A DNA stretch of 8,175 nt from Pseudomonadota bacterium (GTDB taxonomy: Bacteria; Pseudomonadota; Gammaproteobacteria; Xanthomonadales; Xanthomonadaceae). Position numbers and translations under genes: made by a program. The notes beneath the pieces are model-generated. The model worked only from the letters and a program-made list of their open reading frames with translations, was not told the DNA's origin and made no database searches. Of this stretch, positions 1 through 8,057 are shown piece after piece (positions within the stretch are counted from its first letter, which is position 1; every line of letters begins with the position of its first letter). Where the stretch lies: NCBI GenBank assembly GCA_023392975.1, contig JAEWNA010000161.1, positions 1-8,175 of the forward strand, in the 5' to 3' direction.

Positions 1-2
1 AC

Positions 3-1352
<1,350 letters not shown>

Positions 1353-1375
1353 GCGGCGATTCTCCGGGCAGGGTG

Positions 1376-1430
1376 CGACACGGGTCCCCCGGGTCGAGGC
1401 TGGCAGGCCGGAACCGTCCGGCAATGCCGG
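1376..1430 (+). terminator. GC-rich hairpins downstream of lysS, possible weak or Rho-type transcript end
   Basis: Two hairpins lie 24 and 55 bases after the lysS stop. The first, 1376-1396, is CGAC-a-CGGG, loop tcc, CCCG-g-GTCG: eight pairs with one A/G mismatch. The second, 1407-1422, is GCCGGA, loop ACCG, TCCGGC: six perfect pairs. It can switch to an alternative stem at 1418-1430 (CCGGC-aat-GCCGG). No T-run follows any of them, so this is not a classical intrinsic terminator. It may stabilise the lysS 3' end or assist Rho. The structures are seen directly; the role is inferred. Confidence 0.3.
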
Positions 1431-1493
1431 GGGGTTGGCCGGATATGCCCGCCCCCTGCGTTTCCGCATTCCGGCCGCGAAACAGCGGGATAC

Positions 1494-1522
1494 GAGACAA
1501 GGCGCGGAAATTGCTTTAAATT
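1494..1522 (+). promoter_or_regulatory. Candidate sigma70-type promoter of rpfG-rpfC
   Basis: GAGACA at 1494-1499 (4 of 6 matches to TTGACA) is followed after 17 bases by TAAATT at 1517-1522 (4 of 6 matches to TATAAT). The -10 box lies in a short AT-rich patch (AAATTGCTTTAAATT, 1508-1522) that stands out in a very GC-rich gap. Transcription would begin near 1529, giving a leader of about 50 bases before the rpfG ATG. It is the best promoter candidate between lysS and rpfG, but it rests on sequence match alone. Confidence 0.4.
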
Positions 1523-1581
1523 CCGGGACTGGGACCCAGCACGTTCATCTTCACTTACGCGCAAGGACGCACGGTATCCGC

Positions 1582-2655
1582 ATGTGGGGCAACTCCGTGA
1601 AAATCGTCATCGTCGACGACCAGACGTCCGCGCGCACGATGCTGCGGCACATTCTGGAGGACATCAGCCCGGAGCTTGAGGTCTTCGACTTCGGCGATTC
1701 CGAAGAGGCGCTGCGCTGGTCCGAGAACAACCGTCCGGACCTGCTGCTGCTCGACTACCGCATGCCGGTGATCGACGGCCTGGAGTTCGCCCGCCGTTTC
1801 CGCCGTTCGCTCAGCAATCGCGACGTCCCGATCGTGCTGGTCACGGTGGTCGGCGACGAGCCGATCCGGCAGGCGGCGCTGGACGCCGGCGTCATCGACT
1901 TCCTGGTCAAGCCGGTGCGTCCGCGCGAACTGCGCGCCCGCTGCCGCAACCTGCTGCAGCTGCGCCAGCAATCCGAATCGATCAAGCAGCGCGCGCTCTC
2001 GCTGGAGCAGCGCCTGCTGTCGAGCATGCACGAGGTCGAGGAGCGCGAGCGCGAGACCCTGTCCCGATTGGCGCGGGCGATCGAATACCGCGACATCGGC
2101 ACCAGCGCCTATCTCGAGCGCATGGCCCACGTCGCCGGGCTGATAGCCGAAGGCCTCGGCATGTCCGAAGAGGAAGTCCGCCTCATCGAACTGGCCGCGC
2201 CGCTGCACGACATCGGCAAGATCGCGATCCCCGACGAGGTCCTGCTCAAGCCGGGCCCGCTCGACGAACAGCAGCTCGGCATCATGCGCCGGCATCCGCA
2301 GATCGGCCACGAACTGCTCAACGGCAGCCAGAACCGCTTCATCCAGGTCGGCGCGCTGATCGCGCTGCGCCACCATGAGCGCTTCGACGGCAGCGGTTAC
2401 CCGGACGGGCTCAGCGGCCAGCAGATCCCGATCGAGGCCCGCATCGTCGCGGTGGCCGACGTGTTCGACGCGCTGATCTCGCCGCGGCCCTACAAGGCGC
2501 CGTGGAGCTTCGACAACGCCCTCGACTTCCTCCAGGAGCAGAGTGGAAAGCTGTTCGACCCGCAGTGCGTCCAGGCGCTGGTGAATAATCGCCCGCGGCT
2601 GGAAGACATCTGCGAACGCTATTCGACGAGTTCTCCGCGGCCGGGGATGGAGTGA
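1582..2655 (+). CDS. rpfG: RpfG: response regulator with HD-GYP cyclic-di-GMP phosphodiesterase domain
   Basis: This is the cytoplasmic output partner of RpfC: once phosphorylated it hydrolyses cyclic-di-GMP, linking DSF perception to virulence, biofilm and motility genes. From the ATG at 1582 it has 357 residues. A receiver domain (about 6-125) has acidic pocket D12/D13, phospho-acceptor D58 (LLLLDYRMP) and K110. A charged helical linker (about 126-160, LEQRLLSSMHEVEERERE) joins it to the HD-GYP domain (about 160-345). That domain has H209-D210 (PLHDIGK), H238 (RRHPQIGHELL), H264/H265 (RHHERFDGSGYPDG), GYP at 272-274 and D293 (VADVFDAL). The early ligand motif reads RDIGTSAYLERM, with G and Y where many HD-GYP proteins have E and H. 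The start is uncertain: GTG at 1597 (VKIVIVDD) has GGGG seven bases upstream, while ATG 1582 has AAGGA 14 bases away. The open frame extends further upstream into lysS, but the receiver fold begins here. The stop overlaps the rpfC start (GTGA). Xanthomonas RpfG is somewhat longer, about 378 residues. Confidence 0.94.
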   Translation: MWGNSVKIVIVDDQTSARTMLRHILEDISPELEVFDFGDSEEALRWSENNRPDLLLLDYRMPVIDGLEFARRFRRSLSNRDVPIVLVTVVGDEPIRQAALDAGVIDFLVKPVRPRELRARCRNLLQLRQQSESIKQRALSLEQRLLSSMHEVEERERETLSRLARAIEYRDIGTSAYLERMAHVAGLIAEGLGMSEEEVRLIELAAPLHDIGKIAIPDEVLLKPGPLDEQQLGIMRRHPQIGHELLNGSQNRFIQVGALIALRHHERFDGSGYPDGLSGQQIPIEARIVAVADVFDALISPRPYKAPWSFDNALDFLQEQSGKLFDPQCVQALVNNRPRLEDICERYSTSSPRPGME

Positions 2656-4811
2656 CCCAGGCGCACGCCGCCGCAGTGTGGGTGAAGGCCCGGCTGTCCC
2701 GGCGCCCTGACAGCGAGCACGGGCAGGCGGTCGTCCGCCTCGTCATCGCCTGTCTGATCGTTGCGTACCTCTACGTGCTCGGCAAGGGTCCTGCCGGCAT
2801 CGATCCTTCGTATTCGCTGATGCTGCAGGTCATGTCCGTCGAAGCGATGGTCGGCCTCGGCCTGCTCGCCGGGATCGTCGCGTCGCCCGGTGTTTCGCAT
2901 GTCCGCCGCGCGATCGGCATGTTTTCGGACTACGCGACGCTGCTGATCCTGATGCTGATCAAGCCGAAGGACCTGGCGCCGCTCTACGTCATCATGCTGT
3001 GGGTCACGATCGGCAACGGCCTGCGCTACGGGACGTGGTACCTGCTCTGGGCGTCGCTGATCGGCGCAGCATCGTTCAGCGTGGTGGCCGCGGCATCGGA
3101 CTACTGGCGCGAGCAGTCGTACCTCGCGATCGGCCTGGTCATCGGGCTGGTCGCCATCCCGGCCTACCTGGCGCGGCTGCTGTCGAACCTGCGCCGCACG
3201 ACGGAGGAGGCGCGCAGGGCCAACGAGGCGAAATCGCGCTTCCTCGCGACCATGAGCCACGAATTCCGGTCCCCGCTCAACGGCATCATCGGCATGTCGG
3301 AGCTGTTGCGGGGCGGGCAGATGACGCCCGAGCAGAAGGACTGCACCGAAGTCATCTACACCTCCGCACAGACGCTGCTGCTCCTCGTGGAGGAAGTGCT
3401 CGACATCTCGGCCATCGAAGCCGGGAAGCTTCAGCGCAAGCCGATCGATTTCAATCTTCGCGAGCTCGTGCAGAAGCTCGAGAAGATGCTCCAGCCGCCT
3501 GCTGCCGCCAAGGGCCTGGCGCTGCGCTGCACGATCGCCCCGGACGTGCCGAACGAGCTCCATGGCGATGCGTCGCATCTCACCCAGATCCTGCTGAACC
3601 TGCTGCACAACGCCATCAAGTTCACCGAGCGCGGCTCGGTGTCGCTGGACGTGCGCCGTTCGGACCGCGCGGCGGGCGGGTTGAGGCTGGCCTTCTCGGT
3701 CAGGGATACCGGCATCGGCATTCCCGACGAGTACAAGAAGAAGATCTTCGATGCGTTCGAGCAGGTCGACAGCGGTCCGGCGCGGCGTTTTGGCGGCACC
3801 GGCCTGGGGACCACCATCGCCAAGACGCTGACGCAGCTGCTCGGCGGGACGCTCGTGCTGGAAGACAATCCGGGCGGCGGCTGCCATTTCCATTTCGAGA
3901 TCCCGCTGGCGGAAAGCGCGCCCGAGCCGCATGCGGCGGCCCCCGTGCCGAGCAACGTCGTCTCCTTCGACGATCCTTTCGTCCGCCACAAGGCCCGCAC
4001 CAAGTCGCTGCGCGCGCTGGTGGCCGACGACCTCCAGGCGAATCGCACGGTGCTGGCGAAGCTGCTCGAACGCGCCGGCCACCGGGTCGTCGCGGTGGCG
4101 GACGGCGAACAGGCGCTGGATTTGCTGAGCGCGGAGGATTTCGATTTCGTCGTGCTCGACATGCACATGCCGCACGTGAGCGGCCTGGACGTCATCCGGC
4201 AGCTCCGCTTCATGCAGGCGGGCCATCCGCAGCGCACGCCGGTGATCGTGCTCAGCGCGGATGCGACCGAGCAGGCCGCGCAACAGGCGTCGCAGGCCGG
4301 TGCGCAGGTATTCCTCACCAAGCCCGTGGTCGTGTCCAAGCTGCTCGAGGCGATCGTCGAGGTGATCACGCCACAGCAGAAGTCGGCGGCCGCCCGCGTT
4401 CCGATCGACCAGACGCCGTTCCCGGTCAACGCGCACGTCCTCGACGAACTCGCCGCGATGGGGCTGGGCGACGAATTCCTCAAGGATTTCGTGGACCAGT
4501 GCCTGCGCGACATCGGTGGCTGCCTGATCAACCTCGGCAAGCATGCGGCCGCAGCCGACTGGAACGAATTCCGCGATGCGGCGCACGCGATGAAGGGCGT
4601 CAGCGAAAACCTGGGCGCCGCGCCCATCGCCGAACGCTGCCGGCTGATCATGCGCAGCGACGATGCGACGCTCGCCAAGAAGCATGCGGCATGGATCAAC
4701 GAGATCAGCGCCAGCATGTCCCTGCTGACGTTGCACGTCCAGCGCGAACTGGACCGGATCCTCTCCGTTCACCCGGATGCCGGACATCGTCCGGCTCCGG
4801 ATGCCTCCTGA
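2652..4811 (+). CDS. rpfC: RpfC: DSF-sensing hybrid histidine kinase
   Basis: This inner-membrane sensor of the DSF signal phosphorylates RpfG and is known in Xanthomonas to restrain RpfF by direct binding. It has 719 residues, near the ~726 of the Xanthomonas protein. Residues 11-24 (VKARLSRRPDSEHG) resemble the short extracytoplasmic N-terminus reported to bind DSF. Hydrophobic segments follow at about 27-43, 57-77, 94-118, 129-147 and 158-175 (five or six spans). HisKA has H203 (FLATMSHEFRSPLNGI). HATPase_c has the N box at H319-N320 (LLHNAIKF), G1 DTGIGIP 352-358 and G2 GGTGLG 381-386. A receiver domain (about 453-570) has D459/D460, D503 (VVLDMHMP), S535 and K557. A C-terminal HPt domain (about 594-705) has H645 (AAHAMKGVSENLGA). 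All phosphorelay residues are present. The GTG start overlaps the rpfG stop by 4 bases (GTGA), with GGGGATGGA upstream, suggesting translational coupling. No rpfH lies between them. The gene ends 4 bp from the convergent rpfF. Confidence 0.97.
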   Translation: MTQAHAAAVWVKARLSRRPDSEHGQAVVRLVIACLIVAYLYVLGKGPAGIDPSYSLMLQVMSVEAMVGLGLLAGIVASPGVSHVRRAIGMFSDYATLLILMLIKPKDLAPLYVIMLWVTIGNGLRYGTWYLLWASLIGAASFSVVAAASDYWREQSYLAIGLVIGLVAIPAYLARLLSNLRRTTEEARRANEAKSRFLATMSHEFRSPLNGIIGMSELLRGGQMTPEQKDCTEVIYTSAQTLLLLVEEVLDISAIEAGKLQRKPIDFNLRELVQKLEKMLQPPAAAKGLALRCTIAPDVPNELHGDASHLTQILLNLLHNAIKFTERGSVSLDVRRSDRAAGGLRLAFSVRDTGIGIPDEYKKKIFDAFEQVDSGPARRFGGTGLGTTIAKTLTQLLGGTLVLEDNPGGGCHFHFEIPLAESAPEPHAAAPVPSNVVSFDDPFVRHKARTKSLRALVADDLQANRTVLAKLLERAGHRVVAVADGEQALDLLSAEDFDFVVLDMHMPHVSGLDVIRQLRFMQAGHPQRTPVIVLSADATEQAAQQASQAGAQVFLTKPVVVSKLLEAIVEVITPQQKSAAARVPIDQTPFPVNAHVLDELAAMGLGDEFLKDFVDQCLRDIGGCLINLGKHAAAADWNEFRDAAHAMKGVSENLGAAPIAERCRLIMRSDDATLAKKHAAWINEISASMSLLTLHVQRELDRILSVHPDAGHRPAPDAS
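4773..4800. repeat. Long hairpin at the rpfC/rpfF convergent junction, candidate shared 3'-end structure
   Basis: CCGGA (4773-4777), one bulged T (4778) and GCCGGAC (4779-4785) pair across the three-base loop ATC (4786-4788) with GTCCGGC (4789-4795) and TCCGG (4796-4800). This gives 12 GC-rich pairs with a single bulge. It lies in the last codons of rpfC on the + strand and starts 15 bases past the rpfF stop on the - strand. CCGGATGCC also occurs twice (4773-4781 and 4797-4805). Neither strand has a T-run after it. Its position suits an rpfF 3' end; the termination or stabilising role is inferred. Confidence 0.5.
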
Positions 4812-4815
4812 TCGT

Positions 4816-5706
4816 TCAGCCCACCGCGGCCAGCGGCGAATGCTGTTCGGCGCGACGCTGCTGCGCGCGGATCAGCCGTTCCATCGTCTTGAGGCCGCGC
4901 TCGTTCAGGCGCATCGCCGCGTCCACCCATTCCGACGTCACGGTCAGCAATTCGTCGAGCGAGACCGGGTGCGACGCCTGGCGCACGGCGTTCATCGAAC
5001 GCAGCGCGTTGCCGATCTTCTTGTGCTTGCGGATGAGGTCGCTCGCGGCCTGACGCCCGCAACCCTTCGGCACGACCTGGTCGATCACGCCCATCGCCAG
5101 CAGCTCCTCGACCGGGTACACGCGCGCATCGAGCATCATGCGTTCGGCCACGACCGGCGGCACGCGGCGGCTGAGGAAGGTGTAGGCGCCCATCCCGGGG
5201 AACAGGTCGAACAGGACTTCCGGGAAGCCCATCCCGGTGCCTTCCTCGGCGATGATCGTGTGGCAGCACAAAGCCGCCTCGAATCCGCCGCCGAGCGCGT
5301 CGCCTTCGATCACCGCAATCGAATGCACGTTGTTGTCGTAGAGGCGATGCAGGTTGTAGGCGACCTCGATGCAGAGCCGCGCGTACTCGAGCAGGCGCCC
5401 GCGATTGCCGGAACGGATCAGGTGCGCGAACAGCGACAGGTCGCCGCCGAGATTGAAGACATCCGAGTCGGACGCGAGCACGAGATGGTGTACGCCGCCT
5501 TCGTCGTTGCCCGCGGTCGCGATGCGATTGCGGAGATGGTTCTGCTCCCGCTTCATTTCGTTGAGCAGTTTCTCGGAGAAACAGGGGTGATAACCCGTGG
5601 CGGTGTTGGCGTGCATGAACATCCAGTCGGTGCGATTCGCCTCATCGCTGTGGCGGCGGACGAGGGGCTGGGCGTTGATGGCGGTGATGTTTTCACGGAC
5701 GTTCAT
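4816..5706 (-). CDS. rpfF: RpfF: DSF synthase (crotonase/enoyl-CoA hydratase fold)
   Basis: This cytosolic enzyme makes the diffusible signal factor (cis-2-unsaturated fatty acid) from 3-hydroxyacyl-ACP by combined dehydratase and thioesterase action. It has 296 residues; the Xanthomonas enzyme has about 289. The oxyanion-hole strand is VLASDSDVFNLGGDL (76-90). The two catalytic glutamates are E143 in LGGGFEAAL and E163 in MGFPEVLFDLFPGMGAY, equivalent to E141 and E161 of Xanthomonas RpfF. CCHTIIAEEG lies between them, and the helical C-terminus (SEWVDAAMRLNERGLKTMER, 258-277) is RpfF-like. The start ATG at 5706 follows AGGA by nine bases. The frame stays open another 129 codons upstream to 6093, but that part is arginine/proline-rich, has no family counterpart and would make the protein far too long. 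It faces rpfC with a 4-bp gap. A strong terminator separates it from rpfB, so it probably has its own promoter. The DSF species made cannot be told from sequence. Confidence 0.97.
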   Translation of the reverse strand: MNVRENITAINAQPLVRRHSDEANRTDWMFMHANTATGYHPCFSEKLLNEMKREQNHLRNRIATAGNDEGGVHHLVLASDSDVFNLGGDLSLFAHLIRSGNRGRLLEYARLCIEVAYNLHRLYDNNVHSIAVIEGDALGGGFEAALCCHTIIAEEGTGMGFPEVLFDLFPGMGAYTFLSRRVPPVVAERMMLDARVYPVEELLAMGVIDQVVPKGCGRQAASDLIRKHKKIGNALRSMNAVRQASHPVSLDELLTVTSEWVDAAMRLNERGLKTMERLIRAQQRRAEQHSPLAAVG

Positions 5707-5715
5707 GGCGGTTTT

Positions 5716-5719
5716 TCCT
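5716..5719 (-). promoter_or_regulatory. Ribosome binding site fixing the rpfF start
   Basis: On the - strand AGGA, in the context CAGGAAAAACCGCC, precedes the ATG at 5706-5704 by nine bases. It supports this ATG over longer in-frame starts in the open leader. Confidence 0.6.
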
Positions 5720-5894
5720 GTCGTTCGGGTTTGGAGTAGGGCGATCGGTTTCGATCTGGGCGCTGGGTTCAAGGCTGATCCGGCGAGGGACCGGAGCGGC
5801 GAGGGTGAAGCATCAATGTCAACGGGATTCTGGTATGGACGCAGGCCGGAGCCTTGTCCGGACGGCAGAGTCAGGGGAACCCGGTGTCTTCCCG

Positions 5895-5910
5895 GAGGCG
5901 GATGCGCCTC
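5895..5910. repeat. Inverted repeat in the rpfF leader
   Basis: GAGGCG (5895-5900), loop GATG, CGCCTC (5905-5910): six perfect pairs with a four-base loop. It lies about 190 bases upstream of the rpfF start. It could be a leader-RNA hairpin or a regulator site; the function is unknown. Confidence 0.35.
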
Positions 5911-6091
5911 ACGATCGACACTTGTTGCTGGCATGGTTGCCCGACAGGGGAGAAAACGGACGATGGCATTGAACTTCCCCCTGCATCGGAACTGGCCGAT
6001 TCCTGACTCTCCGCGCAATGGACGCGATACTCGTTCTCTGCAGGCGAATGTATGCGCTGAATCGGAACAAACTGCAAGCCGCGATGCGCGC

Positions 6092-6121
6092 AAAAAAAAG
6101 ACCGGGAGATGAATCCCGGTC
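6092..6121 (-). terminator. Rho-independent terminator of rpfB
   Basis: Read on the - strand, GACCGGGA (6121-6114), a six-base loop TTCATC and TCCCGGTC (6107-6100) form eight perfect pairs, followed directly by eight T residues (6099-6092). It starts 42 bases past the rpfB stop. The + strand has no T-run after the stem, so it acts in one direction only. This is the clearest terminator in the window. It should stop most rpfB transcripts before rpfF. Confidence 0.92.
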
Positions 6122-6163
6122 CCTGGTGCGAAAATGCGACCTTCGTCGCTAACGAGTCGCTAA

Positions 6164-7864
6164 TCAGCCGCTGTTCGTCTGCTCCCGCAATTCGCGCCGC
6201 AGGATTTTCCCGACGTTCGTCTTGGGAAGCTCCGTGCGGAATTCGATGTATTTCGGCTGCTTGTAACCCGTCAGATTCTCGCGCGCGTGCGCCTTCACCT
6301 GCTCGACGGTGAGCTCGGGATCCTTCTTCACGATCACGACCTTGACCGCTTCGCCCGACTTGTCGTCCGGCACGCCGACGGCGGCCACTTCGAGCACGCC
6401 GGGCATGAGCGCGATGACGTCCTCGATCTCGTTCGGGTACACGTTGAAGCCGGACACGAGGATCATGTCCTTCTTGCGGTCGACGATGTAGAAGAAACCG
6501 TTTTCATCCATCTTCGCCATGTCGCCGGTGTGCAGCCAGCCGTCGGCGCCGAGCACCTTCTCGGTTTCCTCCGGGCGCTGCCAGTAGCCCTTCATCACCT
6601 GCGGCCCCTTGATGCAGAGCTCGCCGACTTCGCCCATGCCGAGGCGGCGCCCTTCCTCGTCCATGACGCAGGCGTCGGTCGAGGGGATCGGCAACCCGAT
6701 CGCGCCGTTGTATTCGGGCAGGTCGAGCGGGTTCATGCAGGCGGCGGGCGACGTCTCGGTCAGGCCGTAGGCTTCGACCAGGGTGCAGCCCGTGACCTGC
6801 TTCCAGCGTTCGGCGACCGCGCGCTGGACGGCCATGCCGCCGCCGAGGGTGAGGCGGAGGTGGGAGAAATCGATCTTGTCGAAACCCGGGGTATTGAGCA
6901 GGCCGTTGAACAGCGTGTTGACGCCGGTGATGGCGGTGAACGGGATGGCGGACAGCTCCTTCACGAACCCGGGCATGTCGCGCGGATTGGTGATGAGGTG
7001 GTTGCGCGCGCCGATCTTCATGAAGACAAGGCAGTTCGCCGTGAGCGCGAAGATGTGGTACAGCGGCAGCGCGGTGATGATGAGTTCGCTGCCTTCCCGG
7101 GTCATGCCGCCCACCCAGGCCGCCGCCTGCTGCATGTTCGCGACCAGGTTGCGATGGGTCAGCATCGCGCCCTTGGCGACGCCGGTGGTGCCGCCGGTGT
7201 ACTGCAGGAAGGCGATGTCGCCGGAGGAGATCTGCACTTCGGGCAGGCTGTGCATCTGGCCGAGGGTGAGCGCGTTCTTGAAGCGGATCGCCCCCGGGAT
7301 CTCGTAGTCCGGCACCGCCTTCTTGATGTTGTTGACGACGAAGTTGACGATCGCGCCGCGCGGGAACCCGAGCATGTCGCCCACGCCTGTCGTGATGACC
7401 TGCTTGAGCGGGGTGTTGGCGACGACTTCCTGCACGGTGCGGCCGAAGTTGTCGAGCACGAGGATCGCGCTGGCGCCGGAGTCGACCAGCTGGTGCTTGA
7501 GCTCGCGCGGCGTGTACATCGGGTTGACGTTGACCACCGTCAGGCCCGCGCGCAGCACGCCGAAGATGGCGATCGGATACTGCAGGCAGTTGGGCATCAT
7601 GATCGCGACGCGATCGCCCTTCTTGAGTTTCAGTTCGCCGAGCAGGTAGGCCGCGAACTGCTTGCTGTAGCGATCGACCTCGGCGTACGTGATCGACCGC
7701 CCGAGGGCCGGTTTGCCGCTGGGCGAGTTGCTGAAGGCGATCTGGTCCCGGTACTTCTCCAGGGAGGACTGCAGGACCGCGACGATCGACGCATACGCCT
7801 CGACATCGACTTCGGCGGACACGCCTGCAGGGTAGCTCGCAAGCCACTGACGCTCGGAATTCAT
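6164..7864 (-). CDS. rpfB: RpfB: FadD-type long-chain fatty acyl-CoA ligase
   Basis: This enzyme activates long-chain fatty acids to acyl-CoA through an acyl-adenylate. In Xanthomonas RpfB feeds beta-oxidation and is linked to DSF turnover, opposing RpfF. It has 566 residues (Xanthomonas RpfB about 560; E. coli FadD 561). The ANL superfamily motifs appear in order: AMP-binding P-loop YTGGTTGVAKGAMLTHRNL (222-240), LPLYHIFALTANCLV (266-280), YGLTETSP (366-373), GWLHTGD (442-448), the fatty-acyl signature DRKKDMILVSGFNVYPNEIE (462-481) and the C-terminal catalytic lysine K553 in LPKTNVGKILRREL. The ATG at 7864 has a strong GGGAGGG site six bases upstream. The gene is downstream of the aconitase gene and has its own terminator. 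It is placed beside rpfF, which supports rpfB over an ordinary fadD paralogue; sequence alone cannot fully separate the two roles. Confidence 0.93.
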   Translation of the reverse strand: MNSERQWLASYPAGVSAEVDVEAYASIVAVLQSSLEKYRDQIAFSNSPSGKPALGRSITYAEVDRYSKQFAAYLLGELKLKKGDRVAIMMPNCLQYPIAIFGVLRAGLTVVNVNPMYTPRELKHQLVDSGASAILVLDNFGRTVQEVVANTPLKQVITTGVGDMLGFPRGAIVNFVVNNIKKAVPDYEIPGAIRFKNALTLGQMHSLPEVQISSGDIAFLQYTGGTTGVAKGAMLTHRNLVANMQQAAAWVGGMTREGSELIITALPLYHIFALTANCLVFMKIGARNHLITNPRDMPGFVKELSAIPFTAITGVNTLFNGLLNTPGFDKIDFSHLRLTLGGGMAVQRAVAERWKQVTGCTLVEAYGLTETSPAACMNPLDLPEYNGAIGLPIPSTDACVMDEEGRRLGMGEVGELCIKGPQVMKGYWQRPEETEKVLGADGWLHTGDMAKMDENGFFYIVDRKKDMILVSGFNVYPNEIEDVIALMPGVLEVAAVGVPDDKSGEAVKVVIVKKDPELTVEQVKAHARENLTGYKQPKYIEFRTELPKTNVGKILRRELREQTNSG

Positions 7865-7870
7865 TCAGTT

Positions 7871-7877
7871 CCCTCCC
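7871..7877 (-). promoter_or_regulatory. Ribosome binding site of rpfB
   Basis: On the - strand GGGAGGG is followed by AACTGA (six bases) and the ATG at 7864-7862. It is a strong Shine-Dalgarno match and fixes the rpfB start. Confidence 0.75.
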
Positions 7878-8057
7878 GGGGAGTTGTGCGTGCGGCCGCT
7901 GTGCGGCTCTGGATGGTCTCCCGGATTGGAGCATAGGCCCCCGAGGGCCGCAAGCCGCCGCTGCGCGGGTATCCGGGCGCCTTCGCGAGCCGTCCGGCGA
8001 GGGCGGTCGGAGGGGCGGTTGCCGGTCCTCGAACCACCGGTTGGCGCCCCGTCGAGC

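Larger units (their letters stand above)
5707..6091 (-). other. Gene-free rpfF leader and promoter region (385 bp)
   Basis: This stretch lies between the rpfB terminator and the rpfF ATG and contains no recognisable gene. It must hold the rpfF promoter if the terminator works, yet no good -35/-10 pair is seen. The best fragments are a perfect TTGACA on the - strand (5822-5817) with no -10 box at the right distance, and TACATT (6052-6047) preceded by TTGCAG (6077-6072) at a 19-base spacing. Two inverted repeats lie inside: 5846-5861 (CCGGA, 6-base loop, TCCGG) and 5895-5910. No palindromic Clp/CRP site (TGTGA-N6-TCACA) was found by eye. Confidence 0.5.

Noticed and set aside
2619..4787. 722-codon open frame on the - strand opposite rpfC
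   Set aside because: It mirrors rpfC codon for codon in a high-GC genome, is full of R, H, D and Q runs, and shows no family motif. The + strand frame encodes an intact hybrid kinase.
2999..5053. 684-codon + strand frame overlapping rpfC and running into rpfF
   Set aside because: It is an arginine/alanine-rich shadow in another frame of rpfC, then antisense to rpfF; no recognisable domain.
5817..5822. Perfect TTGACA on the - strand as the rpfF -35 box
   Set aside because: The sequence 16-18 bases downstream is GC-rich (around GCCGCTCC) with no -10-like hexamer.
7930..7935. TATGCT on the - strand as an rpfB -10 box
   Set aside because: No -35-like hexamer lies 16-18 bases upstream; the flanks are very GC-rich.
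6287..7936. 549-codon + strand frame opposite rpfB
   Set aside because: It is a low-complexity shadow (rich in H, D, R, V) of the - strand FadD-type gene, which has all expected motifs.
7937..7950. GGCCC-CCGA-GGGCC small palindrome in the rpfB leader
   Set aside because: Five-pair stems of G and C are expected by chance at this composition; no further support for a regulator site.
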